DNA of 64,000 bases from assembly GCF_030694085.1 (NCBI RefSeq), contig NZ_JAUXZE010000048.1:62001-126000 (forward strand), written 5' to 3'. Numbering within the stretch: position 1 is the first letter of the stretch; each line of letters opens with the position of its first letter. Origin of the DNA: Tabrizicola sp. GTDB lineage: Bacteria; Pseudomonadota; Alphaproteobacteria; Rhodobacterales; Rhodobacteraceae. The notes below the pieces were generated by a model. The model did not search any database, had not been told where the DNA came from, and worked only from the letters and a program-made list of their open reading frames with translations. A program made the position numbers and the translations under genes. Below, in pieces: positions 1 through 8,457 of the stretch.

Positions 1-612
1 GACCACCGCCGCGCGGGGTCGTCCAGCCATATCCACCAAAGCCTGTGGACCAAGGACGGCAAGGCGGCCTTTGCCGACAAGGCGGACGGTCACGGCATGT
101 CGGAGCTGATGAAGCACTACCTTGCAGGCCAGCTGCACCACGCCCGCGACCTGACGGCGTTCCTGGCGCCCTACGTCAACAGCTACAAGCGGTTCACCGT
201 GGGGATGTTCGCGCCGACCAAGGCGGTGTGGAGCGCGGACAACCGCACCGCGGGCTTCCGGGTCTGCGGGGTGCAGACCAAGGCCGTGCGGGTGGAATGT
301 CGGATTCCCGGCAGCGACGTGAACCCCTACCTGGCTTGCGCGGCCCTTTTGGCGGCGGGTCTGGACGGGATCGAGAAGAAGATGGCGCTGGAACCCGAAA
401 TGCGCGGCGACATGTATTCCGCCAAGGGCATCCGCGAGATTCCGCACAATCTGCGTGAGGCGGCGGACCTCTTGCACGGCTCGAAGATGCTGCGCGAGGC
501 CTTCGGGGACGACGTGATCGACCACTACCACCACGCCGCCCAGTGGGAGATTTCCGAGACCGACCGCGTCGTGACGGACTTTGAACGCGAGCGGCTCTTG
601 GAACGCGCGTAG
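1..612 (+). CDS. Glutamine synthetase family ligase, C-terminal part (5' end outside window)
   Basis: The last 203 residues of a glutamine-synthetase-fold enzyme are present; the reading frame is open from base 1, so the start lies upstream. Visible family features are GSSSHIHQSLW (substrate and metal region), NSYKRFTVGMFAP followed by ADNRTAGFRV (nucleotide and phosphate contacts), and VECRIPGSDVNPYLACAALL, the conserved RIPG..NPYLA block. Directly downstream are an aldehyde dehydrogenase and an iron alcohol dehydrogenase. That arrangement is known for gamma-glutamyl ligases acting on amines, such as PuuA, IpuC or GlnA4-type gamma-glutamylethanolamide synthetase, so this is probably not the ammonium-assimilating GlnA. 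The amine substrate cannot be read from the fragment. Confidence 0.85.
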   Translation, partial: DHRRAGSSSHIHQSLWTKDGKAAFADKADGHGMSELMKHYLAGQLHHARDLTAFLAPYVNSYKRFTVGMFAPTKAVWSADNRTAGFRVCGVQTKAVRVECRIPGSDVNPYLACAALLAAGLDGIEKKMALEPEMRGDMYSAKGIREIPHNLREAADLLHGSKMLREAFGDDVIDHYHHAAQWEISETDRVVTDFERERLLERA

Positions 613-667
613 GTCGGGGTTTACCCCGACTCTTTCTTGAACAACGGCGGGGTAAACCCCGCCCTAC
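609..667. repeat. Pair of inverted palindromic repeats (REP-like)
   Basis: Two 22-bp units in opposite orientation, at 609-630 and 646-667, differ at about three positions. Each has a near-palindromic core GGGGTTTACCCC or its complement, and each carries an outward GTAGG/CCTAC end. The ligase stop codon (610-612) lies inside the first unit. It resembles a bacterial interspersed mosaic element and may attenuate transcription between the ligase and the aldehyde dehydrogenase. Confidence 0.6.
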
Positions 668-676
668 GAGGCTGAC

Positions 677-2059
677 ATGAAACCGATCCAACTGATTTCC
701 CCCGTCGACGGCAGCGTCTACGCCGAACGGATGCCGCTGTCGCAGGACACCGCCGAGGCCGTCGTCGCCCGCGCGAAGGCCGCGCAAAAGGCCTGGGCGG
801 CGCGTCCGCTTGAAGACCGTATCGCGCTGGTCAAGGCCGCCGTCGCCAAGCTGAACACGATGACCGATGTGGTCGTGGAAGAGATCGCCTGGCAGATGGG
901 CCGCCCCACCCGCTATGGCGGCGAGTTCGGCGGGGTGAACGCCCGCACCGACTATATGGCGTCGATCGCGGCCAAGACCCTGGCGCCCGCGATGATCGAG
1001 GACAGCGCCCAGTTCCGCCGCTACCTTGCCCGCGAACCTGTCGGCGTCGTCTTCATCATCGCGCCCTGGAACTACCCTTACCTCACCACGATCAACACCC
1101 TGATCCCCGCGCTGATCGCCGGGAACTCGGTCGTGCTTAAGCACGCGAGCCAGACCCTGCTGGTCGGCGAACGCCTGGCCGAGGCTTTCCATGCCGCGGG
1201 CATCCCCGAAGACGTGTTCCAGAACGTCGTCCTTGACCACGCCACCACCGAAGCCCTGATCGCCAAGCGCAGCTTTGGGTTCGTGAACTTCACCGGCTCG
1301 GTCGGCGGCGGGCAGGCCATCGAGCGCGCGGCGGCGGGGACCTTCACGCCCCTCGGTCTCGAACTCGGGGGCAAGGATCCCGGCTATGTCCGGCAGGATG
1401 CGAACCTCGACCTCGCCGTCGACGTCCTGATGGACGGCGCGATGTACAACGCCGGCCAGTGCTGCTGCGGGATCGAGCGGATCTATGTCCACGAAAGCCT
1501 GTTCGACAGCTTCGTCGAGAAATCCGTGGCCTGGGTCGGCCAGTTGAAACTCGGCAACCCCTTCGACGCCTCAACCACCCTCGGCCCGATGGCGCACAAG
1601 CGGTTCGCGCAAACCGTGCGCGACCAGACAGCGGAGGCCATCGCCAAGGGCGCGAAGCCGCTGCTGGACCCATCGAGGTTCGCCGACGACGGGGGCGCTT
1701 ACCTTGCGCCGCAGATTCTGGTGAACGTCGACCATTCGATGCGGGTGATGAAGGAAGAAAGCTTCGGCCCCGTCGTCGGCATCATGCCGGTCAAGAATGA
1801 CGCCGAGGCCATCGCCCTGATGAACGACTCGCCTTACGGCCTGACCGCGTCGATCTGGACCGAAGACTACGACACCGCCGCCGCCCTGGGCGCGCAGGTG
1901 GAGACGGGGACCGTGTTCATGAACCGGGCCGACTACCTGGACCCGGCGCTGACCTGGACCGGGGTCAAGGACACCGGGCGCGGCACGTCGCTGAGCTATC
2001 TCGGGTTCCATTCGGTGACCCGGCCGAAATCCTATCACCTCAAGAAAGCCCCGAAATGA
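677..2059 (+). CDS. NAD(P)+-dependent aldehyde dehydrogenase
   Basis: A 460-residue ALDH-superfamily enzyme that oxidises an aldehyde to the carboxylate. Visible motifs are APWNYP (about 129-134), the nucleotide loop NFTGSVGGG (204-212), the catalytic glutamate in LELGGK (Glu229) and the active-site cysteine in NAGQCC (about Cys263), with EESFGPV further on. The ATG at 677 follows a GAGG-like ribosome site and a palindromic repeat. Its stop overlaps the next start by 4 bp, so it is coupled to the iron alcohol dehydrogenase. Together the two enzymes would take an alcohol to an acid, probably on a gamma-glutamylated amino alcohol. Substrate is inferred from context only. Confidence 0.9.
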   Translation: MKPIQLISPVDGSVYAERMPLSQDTAEAVVARAKAAQKAWAARPLEDRIALVKAAVAKLNTMTDVVVEEIAWQMGRPTRYGGEFGGVNARTDYMASIAAKTLAPAMIEDSAQFRRYLAREPVGVVFIIAPWNYPYLTTINTLIPALIAGNSVVLKHASQTLLVGERLAEAFHAAGIPEDVFQNVVLDHATTEALIAKRSFGFVNFTGSVGGGQAIERAAAGTFTPLGLELGGKDPGYVRQDANLDLAVDVLMDGAMYNAGQCCCGIERIYVHESLFDSFVEKSVAWVGQLKLGNPFDASTTLGPMAHKRFAQTVRDQTAEAIAKGAKPLLDPSRFADDGGAYLAPQILVNVDHSMRVMKEESFGPVVGIMPVKNDAEAIALMNDSPYGLTASIWTEDYDTAAALGAQVETGTVFMNRADYLDPALTWTGVKDTGRGTSLSYLGFHSVTRPKSYHLKKAPK

Positions 2060-3228
2060 GCCGCCCCATCACCCACAGCGTTCCCAACCGCAACTGGTCC
2101 TACCCCACCGCGATCAAGTTCGGCGTCGGCCGCATCGCCGAACTGGCGGACCACGCGAAAAGCATCGGCCTGACAAAGCCGCTCCTCGTCACCGACAAGG
2201 CGCTGGCCAGCCTGCCGATCACCGCGAACGCGCTGGATGTGCTGGAGGCCGCAGGCCTTGGCCGCGCGGTCTTTTCCGACGTCGACCCGAACCCGAACGA
2301 GATCAACATGGCCGCCGGGATCGAGGTCTACCTTGCGGGCGGCCATGACGGGGTGATCTGCTTTGGCGGCGGCTCGGCCCTGGACCTGGGCAAGATGATC
2401 GCCCTCATGGCGCATCAGCCGAAGAAGCTGAAGGTCTGGCAGCTTGAGGATATCGACGACTGGTACACCCGCGCCGATGCCTCGAAGATCGCGCCGATCA
2501 TCGCGGTGCCGACCACGGCCGGGACGGGGTCGGAAGTGGGCCGGGCGGGGGTGCTGACGAACAGTGAAACGCACAAGAAGAAGATCATCTTCCACCCCAA
2601 GCTTATGCCCGCCGTCACGATCTGTGACCCGGCCCTGACCACCGGGATGCCGAAGTTCATCACCGCAGGCACCGGCATGGACGCGCTGGCGCATTGCCTG
2701 GAGGCGTTCTCCTCGCCTTTCTACCACCCGATGAGCCAGGGCATCGCGCTGGAAGGGATGCGGCTGGTGTTCGAGAACCTGCCGAAGGTCTATGCCGATC
2801 CGAACGACCTTGACGCCCGCGCGCATATGATGAGCGCAGCGGCGATGGGGGCGGTGGCGTTCCAGAAGGGCCTTGGCGCGATCCACGCGCTTAGCCACCC
2901 GATCGGGGCGGTCTACAACACCCACCACGGCACCACGAACGCCGTCGTCATGCCGATGGTGCTGGACTTCAACCGCAAGGCCGTGAAGGACCGGCTCGCC
3001 TCGGCTGCGGCCTATTGCGGGATCAAGGGCGGCTACAAGGGCTTCACCCAGCGCATCCTCGACCTGCGCGAGACGCTGGATATCCCGAAGACCCTGACCA
3101 AGCTGGGGGTCAAGGACCCAGACCTCGACATGCTGACCAAAATGGCACTGGAGGACCCGTCCTGCGGCGGCAACCCGGTCAAGATGACCAGGAAGAACAC
3201 CCGCGCGCTGTTCGAGGCCTGCCTGTAA
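2056..3228 (+). CDS. Iron-containing alcohol dehydrogenase
   Basis: A 390-residue group III (Fe-type) alcohol dehydrogenase. The Rossmann part carries GGGSALDLGK (about 104-113). Metal ligands are recognisable as Asp209 and His213 in GMDALAH, and the histidines of HALSHPIGAVYNTHHG (about 277-291). It starts inside the ATGA overlap with the aldehyde dehydrogenase. It would oxidise an alcohol to an aldehyde for its upstream partner. A choline-like or ethanolamine-derived substrate fits the neighbours but is not shown. Confidence 0.9.
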   Translation: MSRPITHSVPNRNWSYPTAIKFGVGRIAELADHAKSIGLTKPLLVTDKALASLPITANALDVLEAAGLGRAVFSDVDPNPNEINMAAGIEVYLAGGHDGVICFGGGSALDLGKMIALMAHQPKKLKVWQLEDIDDWYTRADASKIAPIIAVPTTAGTGSEVGRAGVLTNSETHKKKIIFHPKLMPAVTICDPALTTGMPKFITAGTGMDALAHCLEAFSSPFYHPMSQGIALEGMRLVFENLPKVYADPNDLDARAHMMSAAAMGAVAFQKGLGAIHALSHPIGAVYNTHHGTTNAVVMPMVLDFNRKAVKDRLASAAAYCGIKGGYKGFTQRILDLRETLDIPKTLTKLGVKDPDLDMLTKMALEDPSCGGNPVKMTRKNTRALFEACL

Positions 3229-3233
3229 GGCGC

Positions 3234-3872
3234 ATGGAAACCGACATGCACCACCCTTCTCCGGGCGAGATGCTTGCCCGGGGCGTTCCCTGCGGGGTCG
3301 AGGCCACGACTGCAAGCCTGCGCGGGCGCGACTGCTTGCGGCTTGCACCGGAGCCTGAGCGGCGCAAGGGCGAATTGGGCCACGATTTCGGCGATGAGCC
3401 AAACTTCCTGTTGCTGCCTGAAACCTGCGCCCCGGCTGTGATCGAGGCCGACCTATCCGCCCGGCTTTTGCCCGACGCGCCCGACCATGCGCGCGGTTTC
3501 ATCGGGCTGGGCTGGAATGTGCAGAGAAACGGGGACAGCTTCGAGGCGCTGCACCTGCGCCCGCTGAACGGGGTTTCGTTGGCCCCGACGCCGCCCCGTG
3601 ACCAGCGTGGGATGCAGTATTTTGCCTATCCCGACCACAGGTTCGACCGCCTGCGTGCGACCGATCCGGGACGCCATGAAGCTGCCGCCGATATTCGGCC
3701 CGACACCTGGCACCATCTGCGGATCGAATTGGGCACCGACGTTTCGGCCAGCGTTGACGGGGTGACGATCTTCAGCCTACCCGACCGGCTGCTGCCTGAC
3801 GGTCCGGGAAGGCTCGGCCTCTGGGTCGATATCGGCACCGAAGGCTTCTTCGCCGGGGTTTGCTGCGCATGA
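3234..3872 (+). CDS. Concanavalin-A-like (LamG/DUF1080-type) domain protein
   Basis: A 212-residue protein in the same operon, starting 5 bp after the alcohol dehydrogenase stop. An alternative ATG lies at 3246. The C-terminal segment WHHLRIELGTDVSASVDG and the closing GRLGLWVDIGTEGFF pattern are typical of the beta-sandwich fold of LamG or DUF1080 domains. There is no signal peptide, so it appears cytoplasmic. No catalytic residues can be assigned. It may bind or hydrolyse a conjugate in the pathway, but function is unknown. Confidence 0.65.
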   Translation: METDMHHPSPGEMLARGVPCGVEATTASLRGRDCLRLAPEPERRKGELGHDFGDEPNFLLLPETCAPAVIEADLSARLLPDAPDHARGFIGLGWNVQRNGDSFEALHLRPLNGVSLAPTPPRDQRGMQYFAYPDHRFDRLRATDPGRHEAAADIRPDTWHHLRIELGTDVSASVDGVTIFSLPDRLLPDGPGRLGLWVDIGTEGFFAGVCCA

Positions 3873-3885
3873 CGGTGGCCTTAAA

Positions 3886-5139
3886 GTGACGCAGCGCGAA
3901 ACCACCGACATCGCCGTGATCGGCGCGGGCGTGGTGGGGCTTACCATCGCGCTGGAGCTTGTCGATCAGGGCCGCGAAGTGGTCCTGGTCGACCCTGACC
4001 CGCCCGGCATGGGCGCAAGCTACGGCAATGCCGGCACCATCGCGGGCTATGCCACCAGCCCGGTCGGCACGCCTGATGTCCTGCGCGCGCTGCCGTCGCT
4101 CCTGTTCTCGAAAACCTCGCCCCTTGCCATCCGCCACCGGGCGCTGCCCGGTCTTGCGCCCTGGCTCCTGCGGTTCCTCTGGCAGTCCCTGCCCGCCCAG
4201 GCCGAACGCAACGCCCGCAGCATAGCACTGCTGCTGAACGGTGCGGCCGAGATGTGGGACGATCTTGCCCTCCGCGTCCAGGGTGCAGGCATCCTGCAAC
4301 GGCGGGGGTGCCTGTATCTTTACGAGACCCCGCAAGCCTTTACCCAGGCCTGGACGGAACTTGACCGCCGCCGTGCCCTGGGGGTCGAGGTCGACCTTCT
4401 AGGCCCTGACCGGCTTGCCGACCTGGAGCCGAACCTGCCACCTGGCCTTGGCGGAGCGGCCTTTTTCACCGGAGCGACCTTCCTGGATGACCCAGGTCGG
4501 ATGATGGGCCTTGTCGCTGCTGCCGTGCAGGAGAAGGCACGCCACATCCGCGCCCGGGCAGAGCGGCTGGAGCGCAGGCCCGATGGCGTGGTGATCGAGG
4601 GTGGCGGCAAGGACGGGGGCCTTCACCTCCACGCCCGCCGGGTGGTGATCGCCGCCGGGGCGCAGTCGCGGGCGCTGGCGGCCCAGGCGGGGGACCGCAT
4701 CCCGCTTGACACCGAGCGCGGCTACCACGTCGAATGGGACATGGCCGAGCCGCTGCTCTCGCGCCCGGCCTGCCCCACCGCGCGCGGGTTCTATTTCTGC
4801 CCGATGGCCGGGCGGCTGCGGGTGGCAGGGACGGTCGAGCTTGGCGGCCTAAAGCTGCCCGCCTCGCCGCATCGGGTCTCCAAACTGGTGGAAGGCGCGC
4901 GGGCCTTCTTTCCCGACCTCGGCACCCCGGACCGCGAATGGATGGGCTTCCGCCCCTCGCTGCCCGACAGCCTGCCGGTGATCGGCCCCTCGGCAGGAGG
5001 GGACGAGGTGATCCTGGCCTTCGGACACGGCCACCTCGGTGTGACGATGGCTCCGGTCACGGCGCGGATCGTGTCGGACCTTGTCGCAGGCCGCGATCCC
5101 GGACGCGTCGCCGTTGCATGCCGGGCAAACCGGTTCTAG
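3886..5139 (+). CDS. FAD-dependent D-amino-acid-dehydrogenase-like oxidoreductase (DadA/DAO family)
   Basis: A 417-residue flavoprotein. The N-terminal dinucleotide fold GAGVVGLTIALELVDQG and the closing FGHGHLGVTMAP are diagnostic of the glycine oxidase/DadA superfamily. The internal GYHVEW and FRPSLPDSLPVIGPS segments fit DadA-like membrane-linked dehydrogenases. GTG at 3886 is the only start matching the beginning of the Rossmann strand. It is the last gene of the operon, 13 bp after the lectin-fold gene and followed by a strong hairpin. It probably oxidises an amine or amino acid released by the pathway. DadA itself is not implied. Confidence 0.82.
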   Translation: MTQRETTDIAVIGAGVVGLTIALELVDQGREVVLVDPDPPGMGASYGNAGTIAGYATSPVGTPDVLRALPSLLFSKTSPLAIRHRALPGLAPWLLRFLWQSLPAQAERNARSIALLLNGAAEMWDDLALRVQGAGILQRRGCLYLYETPQAFTQAWTELDRRRALGVEVDLLGPDRLADLEPNLPPGLGGAAFFTGATFLDDPGRMMGLVAAAVQEKARHIRARAERLERRPDGVVIEGGGKDGGLHLHARRVVIAAGAQSRALAAQAGDRIPLDTERGYHVEWDMAEPLLSRPACPTARGFYFCPMAGRLRVAGTVELGGLKLPASPHRVSKLVEGARAFFPDLGTPDREWMGFRPSLPDSLPVIGPSAGGDEVILAFGHGHLGVTMAPVTARIVSDLVAGRDPGRVAVACRANRF

Positions 5140-5163
5140 CCGCCGCAGGATCACTGCGGCGGC
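5139..5163. terminator. Strong hairpin between convergent genes
   Basis: Perfect 10-bp stem GCCGCCGCAG / CTGCGGCGGC with loop GATCA, immediately at the stop of the oxidoreductase and 16 bp from the stop of the convergent small exported protein. No U-run follows, but position and stability suit a bidirectional terminator. Confidence 0.7.
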
Positions 5164-5179
5164 GGCAGTCAAGTGGACC

Positions 5180-5413
5180 TCAGCCAGGCCCACCGGTCAC
5201 GGGCGGCGGCGGATCGTCGTCATCATTCCCGCAGGCGATGGCGCACAGGATGATGCCGCCGATAAGCACCGGCACGATCCAGCCGGACCGCGGCTGTTCG
5301 GCCACGACCTCGGGCTGAATTTCCTCTTCAATCACGATCGGCCCGCCCGCGAAGGCGGCGGTGGAGGACAGTGCCAGCGACAGCACAAGCGTTGGGGCAA
5401 CAAGGAGTTTCAT
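5180..5413 (-). CDS. Small exported or membrane protein, 77 aa
   Basis: The protein begins MKLLVAPTLVLSLALSSTAAFA, a clear signal peptide written here only as its hydrophobic character at residues 1-22. It continues with a glutamate-rich stretch (about 28-35), a second hydrophobic segment (about 46-60) and a DDDDPPPP tail. The start was chosen because AGGAAAGGA lies just upstream of ATG 5413. Similar tiny proteins are common in Rhodobacterales. Function is unknown. Confidence 0.6.
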   Translation of the reverse strand: MKLLVAPTLVLSLALSSTAAFAGGPIVIEEEIQPEVVAEQPRSGWIVPVLIGGIILCAIACGNDDDDPPPPVTGGPG

Positions 5414-5863
5414 GGAAGGTCCTTTCCTGGAGCAGTGCAGTGATTGCAAAACGGGCGGTTTGGGGGTTGGTTCCCGGGCCGTGGTCGGCATCCCCGCGCT
5501 GTGCCTGAAAAGTCACAGTCGCGCCGCGTTTCTTAGAGAACGACCGGTGGCAGCAGCACCTTTCTTTCCTGATCCGGCAAAAGGCCGGGCACCCTTGCAA
5601 CTCTCTGATCCTGGGTCGGCGGACAAACCGGCCTTGCGTCTTCAACTACCCCGGCCGCGATTTGCACAACCTACCCAGACCGCTTTTTCGGACGCTCCAA
5701 AGCATAAGCGGCGGACTTGCGCCCTGCCACCGGGGTTGTCCGCCTCCGGGATGGCAATCGGGCGACCGAGTGGCGCGTTCAGTGCATTATCCTGCATAAG
5801 ACTGCAAAGATGTCGGCACCGCCTTGGTCAAAACCAGACAGATCGAACCTTCCATCTGTATGG
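5414..5863. other. 450-bp intergenic stretch without a recognised gene
   Basis: It lies between the start of the small exported protein and the 3' end of dacB, so it should hold the promoter of the former. No convincing coding frame is seen. The one structure noted is three TGCA words at exact 10-bp steps (5783, 5793, 5803). Confidence 0.4.
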
Positions 5864-7369
5864 TCAGGCGTAAAGTCCGGCCCATCGGTTGATCAGCTGC
5901 CCTTGCAGACGCCGTGCGCGCCCGGTCCAGGCCTTGCCGCCCTCGGGTTCTTCCCGCTGGGCCACCGGCACCGCATCGCGCCGCGCCGGGTCGCCGGTGA
6001 AGATCGCAAAGACCAGCTCGCGCCCCCCAGAGCCAGACGTCTTCGGTGGGACGATGTGCCCCGCCAGACCCGAAACGAAGTTCAGCGTCCCGGACTTCGC
6101 CAGCACCTTCACCGGATGGCCCTCGATCACCTTGCCCTTGTCGTCCTTCATGCCGACGTCGCGCAGGATCTGGTGCAGGCCGCGTCCCTCACGTCCGGCT
6201 TGCACCAGGACCTTTGCCATTCCCGCCGCCGTCACCCGCGAGCCGCCGCCAAGGCCCGAATGGTCGTGCAGGTCAAAACCCACTCCGAAGGTCGTCCGCA
6301 CCCAGTCCGACATCGCCCGGCCCGAGGCGTCCAGCCCCTGCACACCCGAGGCGGTCAGCCCGACACATTCCGCCGTCAGGTTCGTCGAATAGCGCAGCAT
6401 GTCGCGCAGCACCTCGGGCAAGGGCGCGCTTTCCACCCGCCCGATCTCGTTACCCGGCGGAACCGTCGCCACCCGCTCGCCCGCGTCAAGCCGGATGCCT
6501 TGCGCCCGAGCCAGCGTGCGGAACACCTCGGCCACGTAAGCCCCGGGATCTCGGACCGGAAGCCAGCGGCTTCCCCCTTTGCCCAAGGCACCCGAGGCCA
6601 CGGTCCATTCCTCGACCCGGCCCCGGCCATAGGTGAACAAGGGCGCCTCACGCTGCGCCACCGCAACGCGGACCATGCCGACCGCGGGCACAAAGCGTTC
6701 GCCCCGCGCATCAACCGTGGTCTGCCAGTCGCCCGAGACGCGCTTCCATTCGAAATGCACGCGGTTGAAGTTGAGGCACAGACCCGCAATGGCGGCATTG
6801 TAACCCACGTGATCCGGCTGATCCTGGGCGATCCCGTCCAGCCGCGGCAGCGCCCCGTCCCAGTAGCGCAAGCGACCCGTCGCGCCCTTCAGCCCGGCCT
6901 TTGCCAGCCGCGCCACCAGGTCACCCAGCTGGTCGGTCTGCAAGGTCGGGTCGCCGCCCCCGACCAGCACGATGTCACCCTGCACCACACCCTGCGCCAC
7001 CGGCCCCGTCGCCAGCACCCGCGTCAGGAAACGATACCCGGCCCCCAGCTTTTCCAGCGCGTAAAGCGCGGTCACGGCCTTGGCCACGCTGGCCGGCGGC
7101 AGGGGCACGTCCGGCTCTCGCGCCTCGAGAAGCGCGCCCGTCTGCGCGTCCATCAGCACATAGGCGACCGACCCACCCAACTTGGCCGCCGCGATCAGCT
7201 CCGAGGCGTCCAGCGGCCCCTTTGCCGCCTGCCCCTTTGCCGCCTGCCCCGCCGCCACCTTGCCGCCACGCGCAACGGGACGGGGTGATGTCTCCATCAC
7301 CTCGGCGGCCGCCGGGAAGGCTGCCCCGGCCAGAAGTCCGGCCAGCATCGTCCGCCGTGAAATCAGCAT
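5864..7369 (-). CDS. dacB: D-alanyl-D-alanine carboxypeptidase/endopeptidase (PBP4, peptidase S13)
   Basis: A 501-residue periplasmic penicillin-binding protein that trims or cleaves peptidoglycan peptides. The start at 7369 gives a twin-arginine-like signal (SRRTMLAGLLAGAAFPAAA). The catalytic set of the family is complete: SxxK as SVAK (within PPASVAKAVTALYAL), SxN as STN (YSTNLTAE) and KTG as KSG (LAKSGTLNFVSG). An AAKGQAAKG repeat follows the signal. The frame stays open far upstream, but that extension has no family similarity. The gene is divergent from the MarR-GNAT gene and alone on its strand. Confidence 0.9.
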   Translation of the reverse strand: MLISRRTMLAGLLAGAAFPAAAEVMETSPRPVARGGKVAAGQAAKGQAAKGPLDASELIAAAKLGGSVAYVLMDAQTGALLEAREPDVPLPPASVAKAVTALYALEKLGAGYRFLTRVLATGPVAQGVVQGDIVLVGGGDPTLQTDQLGDLVARLAKAGLKGATGRLRYWDGALPRLDGIAQDQPDHVGYNAAIAGLCLNFNRVHFEWKRVSGDWQTTVDARGERFVPAVGMVRVAVAQREAPLFTYGRGRVEEWTVASGALGKGGSRWLPVRDPGAYVAEVFRTLARAQGIRLDAGERVATVPPGNEIGRVESAPLPEVLRDMLRYSTNLTAECVGLTASGVQGLDASGRAMSDWVRTTFGVGFDLHDHSGLGGGSRVTAAGMAKVLVQAGREGRGLHQILRDVGMKDDKGKVIEGHPVKVLAKSGTLNFVSGLAGHIVPPKTSGSGGRELVFAIFTGDPARRDAVPVAQREEPEGGKAWTGRARRLQGQLINRWAGLYA

Positions 7370-7464
7370 CACACTTCTCCGTTTGAAACGGTGATAGCCG
7401 CATCCGCGGCGATTCCGCCAGTCCGTGATGCCGATCCCGAAATCGCACTTGCGTGAGTTTAATA

Positions 7465-7480
7465 TCTGACTAATGTCAGA
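7465..7480. promoter_or_regulatory. Perfect dyad upstream of the MarR-GNAT gene
   Basis: TCTGAC-TAAT-GTCAGA is a perfect 6-bp inverted repeat with a 4-bp spacer, 24 bp before the ATG at 7505. A further GTCTGAC half-site follows at 7486-7492. It lies in the divergent region between dacB and a MarR-type regulator, so autoregulation is a reasonable inference. Confidence 0.5.
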
Positions 7481-7504
7481 AAAGTTGTCTGACCGAGGTC
7501 CGAT

Positions 7505-8383
7505 ATGTTTCTTGACCCCGTTGCCCGCCTTCGTCGCTTCAACCGGGCCGTCACGCGGGAGGCGGGGGCGCTGGACCTGTCGTTCCTGGGCCGTGGCCGA
7601 CCGCTCGGGACGGTTCGGGTGCTGGTCATGGTCCGGCCCGAGGGAACGGATGTCGCGCTGATCCGTGACCGGCTGGGGCTGGATTCCGGCCTGATGAGCC
7701 GCTTCCTGCGCAGCCTTGAACGCGAGGGGCTGATCGAGACGGCGACCGACCCCGCCGACCGCCGCCGCCGGATCGCCCGGCTGACCCCGGCTGGCGAAGC
7801 GGAACTTGCCGCCTACGATGCCATCGGCCATGCCCGGGCCGCGCGGCTGATCGCCCGGGCCGGGTCGCGCGCGGACGAGATGGTGGCGGCGATGGATCTC
7901 ATCGCCACGCTGCTGAACCGCGCCCAGTTGGACCTGCGCCCCGCCGATCCCGACAGCCCCGAGATTCTGGCGTGCTGGCGCGGCTATGTCGCCGAACTGG
8001 TCGCCCGCGTTCCCGGTGCCCGGCCCGAGCTTTTCCCCGTGCCCGATCCCGGCGCCGACAGCTACCGCCCGCCGCATGGCCGCAGCTTCGTCGCCTGGTC
8101 CGACGATCTGCCGGTCGGCTGTGTCTCGCTCAGGCCGCTCGCCTCGGGCGGGGCCGAGGTCAAGCGCCTCTGGGTCCACGACAGCGCACGCGGCCAGGGC
8201 CTTGCCCGCCGCCTGATGACCCAGATCGAGGAGGAAGCCCGGACGATGGGTCACACCACCCTGAAGCTTGACACCAACAGCGCCCTGTCCGAGGCGATTG
8301 CGCTTTACCGCGCAACCGGCTGGACCGACATCAGCCCCTATACCGGCCCACCTGCGGATGTCTGGATGGGCAAGACGCTCTGA
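7505..8383 (+). CDS. MarR-type regulator fused to a GNAT acetyltransferase
   Basis: A 292-residue two-domain protein. Residues about 1-140 form a winged-helix MarR module: LDSGLMSRFLRSLEREGLIE is the recognition helix region and DPADRRRRIARLTPAGEAEL is the wing. Residues about 145-290 are a GNAT fold with the acetyl-CoA loop DSARGQGLARRLM and the closing ALYRATGWTDI. Such fusions are known, and the acetylated substrate is generally unknown. A perfect dyad lies just upstream of the start. Confidence 0.85.
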   Translation: MFLDPVARLRRFNRAVTREAGALDLSFLGRGRPLGTVRVLVMVRPEGTDVALIRDRLGLDSGLMSRFLRSLEREGLIETATDPADRRRRIARLTPAGEAELAAYDAIGHARAARLIARAGSRADEMVAAMDLIATLLNRAQLDLRPADPDSPEILACWRGYVAELVARVPGARPELFPVPDPGADSYRPPHGRSFVAWSDDLPVGCVSLRPLASGGAEVKRLWVHDSARGQGLARRLMTQIEEEARTMGHTTLKLDTNSALSEAIALYRATGWTDISPYTGPPADVWMGKTL

Positions 8384-8390
8384 CCGGCCC

Positions 8391-8457
8391 CTCCTCGTTC
8401 GACTGCGTCTCCTCGTCGGACGTCCCCCGCGACGAGAAGGCGAAGCCGCACGAGGAG
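8391..8457. repeat. Long imperfect inverted repeat between convergent genes
   Basis: Arms of 28 bp (8391-8418 and 8430-8457) pair with few mismatches around an 11-bp loop. The arms carry CTCCTCGT/ACGAGGAG ends and a GGCGAAGCC core. A related GGCGAAGCC unit occurs at 21129-21155. It separates the MarR-GNAT gene from nadD and could end both transcripts. It may also be a dispersed repeat. Confidence 0.55.
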
